Positions 1 to 5,629 of a stretch of DNA of 7,857 nt are shown here, piece by piece (position 1 is the first letter of the stretch; each line of letters opens with the position of its first letter). The stretch covers positions 1 to 7,857 of the forward strand of contig LUYR01000342.1 in NCBI GenBank assembly GCA_001603335.1. Direction: 5' to 3'. Below the pieces are notes generated by a model that worked only from the letters and a program-made list of their open reading frames with translations, was not told the origin of the DNA and searched no databases. The DNA comes from Rhodospirillales bacterium Alpha_05 (GTDB lineage: Bacteria > Pseudomonadota > Alphaproteobacteria > Rhodospirillales > Rhodospirillaceae). Position numbers and translations under genes: made by a program.

Positions 1-881
1 CAAGCCGCCGCGGCTTGCGCCCCGGCAAACGGCGCGGGCGGGAAGAACGCGGTTTCGTTCTCGACGTCGACGGTGACCGGCGCGACCTTCCGTACCGCAT
101 ATGCGCGCAGCGCGGCGCGGCGTTCCTCGAGGCGGTCCGGGTTGGCCTGGGCGATCAGCGCCGCGACGCCACCGTTATAGGCGTCGCCCGCACCCTTGAT
201 CCGAAGCGCGGTGAGCACGCTCGCGGTGCGGAGCTGAAGCATGTTGTCGCCCTCGCGCAGCAGCGCGCCGTCGGCGCGGGTGAAGGCCGGGCGAACCTCG
301 GCGCCGAGCGCGACCGGCGAACCCAGGGTCTGGAGGTCGCGGGCGAAGGCGCGGGAAACCGGCTGGCCGAAGCGGGCGATGTTCTCCGCCGGAGTGAGAA
401 TCTGTTCCCAGCGCAGCACGCCCGAGGCCGCATGGAGCGCGTAAAGGCCGCGCGGCATGCCGGGCGCATAGCCGCCACCGGGCAGCGCCTCTGGCATGAA
501 CGCGTAAACCTGCACAGATTTATCCTTGGGCTGACGCGTAAGGCAGACGCCGCCGCCCATCCATCCGGCGCGGGAGGGCAGGGTCACGGTCAAGGTCGAG
601 GCCATCGCCACCGCGGCGTCGGCGGCGGTGCCGCCCGCGCTCAAGGTGTCCTCGCCGATCAGCGCGGCCCGGGGTTCCTCGGCGGAGACGAACCCGGCGA
701 ACCCGGACACGTAGCCGACCACGCCCTGGGCGGGTTTTTCCGGGCTGCAGGCGGCGAGGCCGAGAACCGAGGCCGCGATCGCGGTCCAGGTAACCGCCGT
801 TTGACCACCTCGCCGCAGGAGGTTAGCCTTTGCCGCGCGGGGATTGCCGTGGACACGAGTTTCGGGGTTCGATGTGCGCAT
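1..881 (-). CDS. ggt: Gamma-glutamyltransferase-family lipoprotein, N-terminal part (runs off left edge)
   Basis: Translating the minus strand from the ATG at 881 gives an open frame of 293 codons to the window edge. The N-terminus is a lipoprotein signal: Arg-Arg at residues 23-24, a hydrophobic stretch at 29-44, and the lipobox LAAC with Cys45, so the mature protein is probably membrane-anchored outside the cytoplasm. The family pattern follows: GGTAADAAVA at 83-92 (compare the usual GGNAVDAAVA), MGGG at 108-111, then PGMPRGLYALH and a helical region like the GGT large subunit. Known enzymes of about 550-580 residues cleave themselves before a catalytic Thr and transfer or hydrolyse gamma-glutamyl groups of glutathione. 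The catalytic Thr and small subunit would lie beyond the edge. Oddly, the usual RExAP block with the substrate-binding Arg reads FMPEALP here (128-134), so substrate or activity may differ. A GGAAG ribosome site (886-890) sits 4 nt before the ATG and supports this start. It is divergent from the M48 gene with overlapping starts. Family call is firm; catalytic activity is uncertain. Confidence 0.8.
   Translation of the reverse strand, partial: MRTSNPETRVHGNPRAAKANLLRRGGQTAVTWTAIAASVLGLAACSPEKPAQGVVGYVSGFAGFVSAEEPRAALIGEDTLSAGGTAADAAVAMASTLTVTLPSRAGWMGGGVCLTRQPKDKSVQVYAFMPEALPGGGYAPGMPRGLYALHAASGVLRWEQILTPAENIARFGQPVSRAFARDLQTLGSPVALGAEVRPAFTRADGALLREGDNMLQLRTASVLTALRIKGAGDAYNGGVAALIAQANPDRLEERRAALRAYAVRKVAPVTVDVENETAFFPPAPFAGAQAAAA
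801..829 (+). promoter_or_regulatory. Possible sigma-70-type promoter for the M48-dsbA operon
   Basis: TTGACC at 801-806 matches the -35 consensus in five of six positions. A 17 nt spacer separates it from TAGCCT at 824-829, a weak -10. Transcription would start near 836, giving a leader of about 44 nt before the M48 ATG at 880. The site lies inside the signal-peptide coding part of the divergent gamma-glutamyltransferase gene, as it must because no intergenic DNA exists. The -35 is good and the -10 is poor, so this is only a candidate. Confidence 0.3.
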
Positions 882-2256
882 GAGACTTCCGGGTTTGGTG
901 ATGGCGTTCGCGGCTTGGACCGGCGCGCTCCTGTGCGCTGCCGAACCGGCTCGCGCGGCGAATCAGATTTCGCTGATCCGCGACGCGGAAATCGAAAATA
1001 CCATCCATGAGTTCGCCGCGCCACTGCTGCAAGCGGCCGATCTCGATCCCAAGGAATTGAAGATCCACCTGATCAAGGATCCGACCCTCAACGCCTTCGT
1101 CAGCCACGGGATGAACCTGTTCCTCCACACCGGGCTGCTGATGAAGGCCGAGGACCCGTCCGAAGTGATCGGGGTGATGGCGCACGAATTCGGCCATATC
1201 ACCGGCGGCCACATCATCCTGCGCGAACAGCAGATCGAGGCGACGCAGAAGAACATCTGGCTCGCCTACGCGATGGGCGCGGCGGCGGCCCTCGCCACCG
1301 GGCGCGGCGACGCCTTCGCCGGGGTCGCGCTCGGCGTGCAGAGCGGCATGGTCGAAAACCTCATGGCGTTCTCCCGCTCCGAGGAAAGCCAGGCCGACCA
1401 GGCCGGCCTCGAATACCTCGACGATACCGGCATCTCGGCGGCGGGCCTGCTGAAGTTCATGCGGATTCTCGAAGGCCAGGAGCTCCTGATCACGGCGCGG
1501 CAGGATCCCTACCTCCGCACCCACCCACTTACCCGCGACCGCGTCGCGTTCATCGAGAACCACGTCAAGACCTCGCCGATTCCGCCCGGCGCGCTGCCGA
1601 AGAACTGGAGCGTCGAGTACCAGCGGGTGCGCGCCAAGCTCTTCGGCTTCATCGAATCCCCCGCGCGCACGTTGCAGCGCTACCCCGAGACCGACACCAG
1701 CATCCCGGGGCGCTATGGCCGCGCCATCGCGCTCTATCGCCAGGCCGACACCGACAAGGCGCTGGCGATGATCGACGCGCTGATCCGCGACGTGCCCAAC
1801 GACCCCTACTTCCTCGAACTCAAGGGCCAGGTGCTCTACGAATCCGGCGACGCCGAGATGGCGATCCCCCCCTATCGCCAGTCGGTCGCGCTGCTCCCCC
1901 ATTCGGCGCCGTTGCAGCTCGGCCTCGCCCGCGCCTTGATCGCGCATGGTGCGCCCGCCGAGTTGAAGGAGGCCGAGGCCGCCCTCGAACAGGCCTTGCG
2001 CGACGAGCCGGACGGTGCCTCATATTGGAAGCAGCTCGCGATCGCGCGCGGCCGCAACGGCGAGGAAGCCACCGCCGCCTACGCCATGGCGGAATACGCG
2101 CTGCGCACCGGCCGCAATTCGGAGGCGAAGTTCCACGCCGGCAAGGCGGCGCAGACCCTGCCCGCCGGGTCGCCCCTCAAGCTGCGCGCCGAAGACATCA
2201 AGGCCGAAGCCGAACGCCTGCTCGAAGTGCAGGAAAAGAAAGACCGCAACCGTTAA
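880..2256 (+). CDS. Periplasmic M48 family zinc metalloprotease with C-terminal TPR domain (BepA/YfgC-like)
   Basis: This 458-residue protein begins with a signal peptide (hydrophobic 3-21, cleavage likely after ARA at 24-26). The M48 peptidase domain follows. The zinc motif HEFGH gives His102, Glu103 (catalytic) and His106. SRSEESQAD supplies the third ligand, probably Glu169, with Asp173 after it. YLRTHPL around 212-218 matches the conserved THPL block of BepA relatives, whose His (here 215) is thought to gate the active site. From about residue 278 the protein is helical TPR repeats (for example KALAMIDALIRDVPNDP) to the end. Domain order and length match E. coli BepA (about 490 aa), which degrades misassembled outer-membrane proteins and helps LptD mature. 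The ATG at 880 gives the cleanest signal peptide, but it has no good Shine-Dalgarno; GTG 874 and ATG 901 are alternatives. The dsbA-like gene follows after 13 nt, indicating an operon. The BepA role is inferred from architecture. Confidence 0.9.
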   Translation: MRLPGLVMAFAAWTGALLCAAEPARAANQISLIRDAEIENTIHEFAAPLLQAADLDPKELKIHLIKDPTLNAFVSHGMNLFLHTGLLMKAEDPSEVIGVMAHEFGHITGGHIILREQQIEATQKNIWLAYAMGAAAALATGRGDAFAGVALGVQSGMVENLMAFSRSEESQADQAGLEYLDDTGISAAGLLKFMRILEGQELLITARQDPYLRTHPLTRDRVAFIENHVKTSPIPPGALPKNWSVEYQRVRAKLFGFIESPARTLQRYPETDTSIPGRYGRAIALYRQADTDKALAMIDALIRDVPNDPYFLELKGQVLYESGDAEMAIPPYRQSVALLPHSAPLQLGLARALIAHGAPAELKEAEAALEQALRDEPDGASYWKQLAIARGRNGEEATAAYAMAEYALRTGRNSEAKFHAGKAAQTLPAGSPLKLRAEDIKAEAERLLEVQEKKDRNR

Positions 2257-2269
2257 TCCAGGACCCGAC

Positions 2270-3016
2270 ATGAACCGCTTGTTGAACCGCGCCGTGATCC
2301 TCGCCTGCCTCTGCCTGCCGGGGCTCCCGGCGGTCGCCGAGGAGCCGCCGCTCACCGAAGCCCAGGCCAAGGCGATGCGCGCCCTGGTCCGGCAGACCCT
2401 GATCGAGAACCCGGAAATCCTCGCCGAGGCGATGCAGGCGCTCCAGGCCAAGCGCACCGAAGACGCCCGCCTCGCGCAGGCGGCGGCGATCCAGGAGCAC
2501 ACCGCCGATCTCGTCCACGCCGACGACCCGTTCCTCGGGCCGAAGGCGGCCAAGGTTTCGGTGGTCGAGTTCTTCGACTACAACTGCGGCTACTGCCGCG
2601 CCGCCTTCCCCGATCTCCAGGCGACGCTGAAGGCGCATCCCGACACCCGCATCGTGATCAAGGACCTGCCGGTGCTCGGGCCGGACAGCGTCGCGGTGTC
2701 GCGCCTCGCCCTCGCCGCGCGCGCCCAGGGCAAGTACACCGAGTACCACGTCGCGCTGATGAGCACCCGCGCCCGCCTCGACGAGGCGACCGCCCTCGCC
2801 ATCGCGAAGGACCTGAAGCTCGACGTGGCGAAGCTGAAAGCCGACGCGGCGGGCAAGGCGGTGGACGAGACCCTCGACCGTAATCACGCCCTCGCCGAAG
2901 ACCTCGGGATCAACGGCACGCCGAGCTTCGTCGTCGGCAAGACCCTGTTCCCCGGCAAGGTCGGGCCCGAGGTCCTCTCCCAGGCGATCGCCGAGGTCAA
3001 GGCCGCGAAGAACTGA
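2270..3016 (+). CDS. DsbA-family periplasmic thiol-disulfide oxidoreductase (ScsC/Com1-like)
   Basis: This 248-residue exported protein has a signal peptide at 1-23 (cleavage after AVA). A charged helical segment at about 28-75, containing IENPEILAEAMQALQ, resembles the N-terminal helix of ScsC-like proteins. A thioredoxin-fold DsbA domain follows. The active site is CGYC (Cys106, Cys109) after VVEFFDYN, and the cis-proline loop is GINGTPSF (Thr217-Pro218). The protein should oxidise or isomerise disulfides in the periplasm. In ScsC relatives the N-terminal helix mediates oligomerisation and favours isomerase activity, but I cannot tell oligomeric state from sequence. The start is set by AGGA at 2260-2263, 6 nt before the ATG. 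It lies 13 nt after the M48 gene, so it is probably co-transcribed and may share substrates with it. No membrane partner (DsbB or ScsB/DsbD) is visible nearby. The strong hairpin at 3026-3063 follows 9 nt after the stop. Confidence 0.9.
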   Translation: MNRLLNRAVILACLCLPGLPAVAEEPPLTEAQAKAMRALVRQTLIENPEILAEAMQALQAKRTEDARLAQAAAIQEHTADLVHADDPFLGPKAAKVSVVEFFDYNCGYCRAAFPDLQATLKAHPDTRIVIKDLPVLGPDSVAVSRLALAARAQGKYTEYHVALMSTRARLDEATALAIAKDLKLDVAKLKADAAGKAVDETLDRNHALAEDLGINGTPSFVVGKTLFPGKVGPEVLSQAIAEVKAAKN

Positions 3017-3025
3017 ACCCGCTCC

Positions 3026-3063
3026 CCGACCGGGGCGACGGCCGCAAGCCGCGCTCCGGTCGG
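3026..3063 (+). terminator. Strong hairpin at the end of the M48-dsbA operon
   Basis: Bases 3026-3037 pair with 3052-3063 in a 12 bp helix with one G-U pair (CCGACCGGGGCG against CGCTCCGGTCGG). Inside the loop, CGGC at 3039-3042 pairs with GCCG at 3048-3051, leaving a short cap. It begins 9 nt after the stop codon. No T-run follows, so it may be an inefficient or factor-assisted terminator, or a hairpin that protects the mRNA 3' end. Confidence 0.45.
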
Positions 3064-3069
3064 TCGGAG

Positions 3070-3108
3070 AATGCCGCCCCGGCATCGATCCAGGCCGCCT
3101 GCGGCATT
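3070..3108. repeat. Inverted repeat AATGCCGC / GCGGCATT in the dsbA-AEC spacer
   Basis: AATGCCGC at 3070-3077 is perfectly complementary to GCGGCATT at 3101-3108. A competing local hairpin is also possible, with ATGCCG at 3071-3076 pairing with CGGCAT at 3080-3085. Together with the hairpin at 3026-3063 it fills much of the 190 bp spacer (3017-3206) before the permease gene. In the remaining spacer I see only a weak promoter candidate. Function is unknown: it may be an operator, a second 3'-end hairpin or a leader structure. Confidence 0.5.
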
Positions 3109-3206
3109 GAATTCCCACGCCCTGCCGGACTACCTTGGCGCAACGCGGCGACGCCCCTGCGCCGCGCCACCCCGATGTTCCCCGAGGGGACCAGGCGTTC
3201 GCTCCG

Positions 3207-4145
3207 ATGTTGTCCGAAAATCTCCACCTGATTCTGCTCTCCGCGCCGCTGTTCCTGCTGGTCTTCCTCGGCTTCGCCGTCGCCCGGCTGCGCAAGTGGC
3301 CGCCCTCCGCCTCCACCTTCATGGCCGAGTTCGTCTTCTACGTGCCGTTGCCCGCGCTGCTGTTCAGCACGATGTCGCGGTTCTCGTCTCTGCCGCCGGT
3401 CGATCTCCGCCTGCTCGTCGCATTCTTCGGCAGCTGCCTCATCGTCTTCGTCATCGGGCGCGTCATCGGCTGGAAGCTGTTCGGCCTCGACGGCGTGTCG
3501 CAGTCGGTGTTCGGCGTCGGCTGCATCTTCTCCAACAACGTCTTCCTCGGCATCCCCCTCGCCCAGGCCGCGCTCGGCGAAGCCTCGTTGCCCGCGGTGT
3601 CGCTGGTGGTGGCGTTCAACGCGCTGCTGCTCTGGACCCTGGTGACGCTCTCGGTGGAGTGGTCGCTCAACGGCAGCCTCTCGGCGAAGGGCTTCGCCAA
3701 GATGGCGCGGGGCGTGCTCGCCAACCCGATCGTGATCGCGATCGCGGCCGGTCTCGCGTTCGACGCCTCCGGCCTCGCGATGCCCGAGGTGTTCGCCGCG
3801 CCGATCCGGATGCTGGCGCAGTCCGCCTCGCCGATGGCGCTGGTGGTGCTGGGCATGGGGTTGGCGCGATTCGGGCTGACCTCCGGCTGGCGCGAAGGCG
3901 CGGTGGTGACCTTCCTCAAGCTCGCGGTCCAGCCGCTGGTGGTGTGGGGGCTGGCGCGCCTGCTCGGCCTGCCGCCGATCGAAACCCAGGCGGTGGTGAT
4001 GCTGGCGTCGATCTCGGTGGGCTTCAACGTGTTCCTGATGGCCAATCAGTTCGGCAAAATGCAGAGCGCGACCGCGTCGAGCATCGTGCTCTCCACCCTG
4101 TTCGCGGCGGTCACCACGCCGCTCGCGATCGCCCTCTCCCACTGA
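3207..4145 (+). CDS. AEC (auxin efflux carrier) family permease
   Basis: This 312-residue inner-membrane protein has about ten hydrophobic segments, roughly at 7-25, 38-55, 67-88, 100-120, 127-150, 168-187, 203-222, 232-255, 262-279 and 289-309. AEC-family signatures are SNNVFLGIPL at 109-118, NPIVIAIAAGL at 173-183 and ASPMALVVLGMGL at 207-219, which lie at the broken helices of the two inverted halves. Bacterial relatives include transporters for malonate and malate, and many are uncharacterised. Nothing in the sequence or neighbours fixes the substrate here. The ATG at 3207 is chosen because it gives the usual family length and a membrane segment directly after it. The frame is open upstream to a TTG at 3135, but that extension is not membrane-like. 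The ribosome site is weak (AGG at 3193-3195). The gene is apparently monocistronic and ends at the bidirectional terminator at 4153-4189, facing the hook gene. Confidence 0.88.
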   Translation: MLSENLHLILLSAPLFLLVFLGFAVARLRKWPPSASTFMAEFVFYVPLPALLFSTMSRFSSLPPVDLRLLVAFFGSCLIVFVIGRVIGWKLFGLDGVSQSVFGVGCIFSNNVFLGIPLAQAALGEASLPAVSLVVAFNALLLWTLVTLSVEWSLNGSLSAKGFAKMARGVLANPIVIAIAAGLAFDASGLAMPEVFAAPIRMLAQSASPMALVVLGMGLARFGLTSGWREGAVVTFLKLAVQPLVVWGLARLLGLPPIETQAVVMLASISVGFNVFLMANQFGKMQSATASSIVLSTLFAAVTTPLAIALSH

Positions 4146-4152
4146 GCGCGCA

Positions 4153-4189
4153 GCAAAAAGGCCCCGGGGGTCGCCCGGGGCCTTTTTGC
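4153..4189. terminator. Bidirectional intrinsic terminator between convergent genes
   Basis: Bases 4153-4168 pair perfectly with 4174-4189: a 16 bp helix with a 5 nt loop (GGTCG). The G+C core GGCCCCGGG is flanked by A5 on the left and T5 on the right, so each strand gives a GC stem followed by a U-run. It sits 7 nt after the permease stop and 14 nt after the hook gene stop on the other strand, ending both transcripts. Confidence 0.95.
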
Positions 4190-4203
4190 GGCGGCGCAAG
4201 CGA

Positions 4204-5457
4204 TCAGCGCTTCAGCGTCGCGGTCAGTTCCATCATCTCGTCGACGGTGCGGAAGTTGGTGGAGGCCATCGAGTAGGCCTTCTGCACGATCATCATCTTG
4301 GTGAACTCGTCCGCCATGTCGACGTTCGACGATTCCAGGCTGCCGACTTGGATCGTGGTCTCGTTGTCCTCGTTTTCGAGGTCCCTCACCGTCATCTTGC
4401 CCGCCTCGTCGGTGGCGCGGAAGAGGTTGCCCGACACCGCCTCGAGGCTGTTGGGCGCGACGAAGTTGGCCATGCCGAGCTTGTAGAGCGGGCGATTGCG
4501 GCCGTTGGTGTAGCTGCCCCAGAGCACCCCGTTCTCGTCGAAGCTCTCGTCGTAGAGACGCCCCGCCTCGTTGCCGTTCTGGGTGGTGCGGCGCACCTGC
4601 GTGGTGTCGGCGTACTGCTGCATTTCGGTAAGGTCGATGTTCACCGTGCTCTGCGTGCCGTCGTTCCAGGTGATGCCGACCGCAACCGTCGAAGGCGTCT
4701 GGATCTGGCCGTTGCCGTTGAACACCACCGGCGTGCCGCCCGCGATCGGCGTGTCGACGGTGCCGCCGCTGACGCTGAGATCGAGGTTCCAGTTGTTCGC
4801 GCCGGTCTTGGTCCAAGTGTAGTTGACCGACTGCGCGGTCCAGGACTGATCGTAGACGGTGCCTTGCAGGTTGGTGCTGCCGCCGATGGCGGTGCGCGCG
4901 TCGATGTTGCCCGCCAGCAGCGCCTCGGTGGTCGCGGTGCCGTCGATTTCGTCGAGGGAATAGGAGCGCACCGGCACCATGCCCGCACCGGTGGCCGAGG
5001 TGGTGAAGGTGCCGTCATCGTTGGCCTTCCAGCCGAGCAGATATTGCCCGGCGCCCGCCTGGTAGAACGACTGCTGGGTACCGTCGCCCATGTCGACGTA
5101 GCGTTGGCTGAGCGAGCCGTCGCGGGTGAACATCGTCTCGGTGTTGCCGGTCTTGCCGTCGAACGACGGCGTGACCATGAAGAAGCCGTTGCCGTTGATC
5201 GCGAGGTCGTCGGCGCGCCCGGTGGCGAGAATGAACCCCTGCCCCATCACCTCGCGCCGGTCCACCGGCTTCACCGCCATGCGTTCGGAGGCCACGGCGG
5301 TGCCGCGCTGCGCATAGAGCAGCGTCTGGAACAGCGTGTCTTCGCGCTTGTACGCCGTCGTGTTGACGTTGGCGATATTGTTGGAGACGGTCTGCATCCC
5401 CTGGCTTTGCGACAGCATCGCCAGCGAACTGGTGTTCAGTGCACCGATCAGACTCAT
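4204..5457 (-). CDS. flgE: Flagellar hook protein FlgE-like
   Basis: This 417-residue rod/hook/filament axial protein has no cleavable signal, as expected for flagellar type III export. The N-terminal D0 helix carries the hallmark NNIANVNTTAYKR at 26-38. The FlgE/F/G core follows: GRADDLAINGNGFF at 80-93 and FTRDGSL at 110-116. A variable middle domain spans about 150-300, and the last 45 residues form the conserved C-terminal helix (SLESSNVDMADEFTKMMIVQ and onward). The length fits the hook protein FlgE and is too long for the rod proteins FlgF or FlgG (about 245-265). The start ATG has GAGGG (minus-strand bases 5469-5465) 7 nt upstream. A sigma-54-type promoter lies at 5496-5511, which suits a mid-class flagellar gene. 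No other flagellar gene is in the window, and the gene has its own terminator, so it is an isolated unit or an additional hook paralog. The family is certain; FlgE over another hook-basal body protein is likely. Confidence 0.85.
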   Translation of the reverse strand: MSLIGALNTSSLAMLSQSQGMQTVSNNIANVNTTAYKREDTLFQTLLYAQRGTAVASERMAVKPVDRREVMGQGFILATGRADDLAINGNGFFMVTPSFDGKTGNTETMFTRDGSLSQRYVDMGDGTQQSFYQAGAGQYLLGWKANDDGTFTTSATGAGMVPVRSYSLDEIDGTATTEALLAGNIDARTAIGGSTNLQGTVYDQSWTAQSVNYTWTKTGANNWNLDLSVSGGTVDTPIAGGTPVVFNGNGQIQTPSTVAVGITWNDGTQSTVNIDLTEMQQYADTTQVRRTTQNGNEAGRLYDESFDENGVLWGSYTNGRNRPLYKLGMANFVAPNSLEAVSGNLFRATDEAGKMTVRDLENEDNETTIQVGSLESSNVDMADEFTKMMIVQKAYSMASTNFRTVDEMMELTATLKR

Positions 5458-5495
5458 GGTACGGCCCTCGAAAGAGAAAATTCCGAGAGCGTCTT

Positions 5496-5511
5496 TGCAA
5501 CCCGCAGGCCA
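5496..5511 (-). promoter_or_regulatory. Sigma-54 (RpoN) -24/-12 promoter of the hook gene
   Basis: On the minus strand the sequence is TGGCCTGCGGGTTGCA, against the consensus TGGCACGNNNNTTGCA. It has the invariant GG and GC with exact 10 nt spacing and only two mismatches (A to C, C to T). Transcription would start about 12 nt past the GC, near 5485, leaving a leader of about 28 nt that contains the GAGGG ribosome site. Hook genes in Caulobacter and other bacteria are RpoN-dependent, so the location fits. This is a prediction from sequence. Confidence 0.85.
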
Positions 5512-5561
5512 AACTTAGGTATTTGATTTTACGTGGAATTTATCGCCGCAGTGCGGCAGGG

Positions 5562-5609
5562 CGGCAGTTTCTGCCGGATCGCGATGCGCCCGGACGGCAG
5601 GTTCTGCCG
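5562..5609. promoter_or_regulatory. Paired palindromes, candidate activator (FlbD/ftr-like) sites
   Basis: CGGCAGTTTCTGCCG at 5562-5576 and CGGCAGGTTCTGCCG at 5595-5609 are near-identical palindromes differing at one loop base, 33 bp apart, close to three helical turns. Their centres are about 85 and 117 bp upstream of the predicted hook-gene start, the usual range for activators of sigma-54 promoters. The CGGCAR-type dyad resembles the ftr elements bound by FlbD in Caulobacter as I recall them. A third dyad, GCCGCAGTGCGGC, lies at 5545-5557. The binding protein is inferred. Confidence 0.55.
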
Positions 5610-5616
5610 CCCGGGC
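5588..5616 (-). terminator. Hairpin after the decarboxylase gene
   Basis: On the minus-strand RNA, bases 5616-5604 pair with 5600-5588 in a 13 bp helix with one G-U pair and a 3 nt loop (GCCCGG, then CGGCAG against CTGCCG, then CCGGGC). It starts 13 nt after the decarboxylase stop. No U-run follows. The top of this stem is also the upstream palindrome at 5595-5609, so the sequence may serve both as mRNA 3' hairpin and as protein-binding DNA. Confidence 0.45.
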
Positions 5617-5629
5617 CGCGATGTCTGCT

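Noticed and set aside
15..1010. Plus-strand open frame of 331 codons at the left edge
   Set aside because: The Arg/Gly-rich translation has no recognisable domain, and the minus strand there encodes a lipoprotein signal plus GGT-family motifs.
823..1947. Long minus-strand open frame opposite the M48 gene (374 codons)
   Set aside because: It is a GC-bias shadow. Its translation is rich in Arg, Gly, Glu and His with no domain, while the plus strand encodes a complete M48-TPR protein. Similar shadows at 2198-3322, 2997-4199, 4186-5526 and 5621-6829 were dropped for the same reason.
3107..3136. TTGAAT-N18-TACCTT as a promoter of the AEC permease
   Set aside because: Only four of six and three of six matches with an 18 nt spacer. 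In GC-rich DNA this is too weak to annotate, though it is the best candidate in the spacer.
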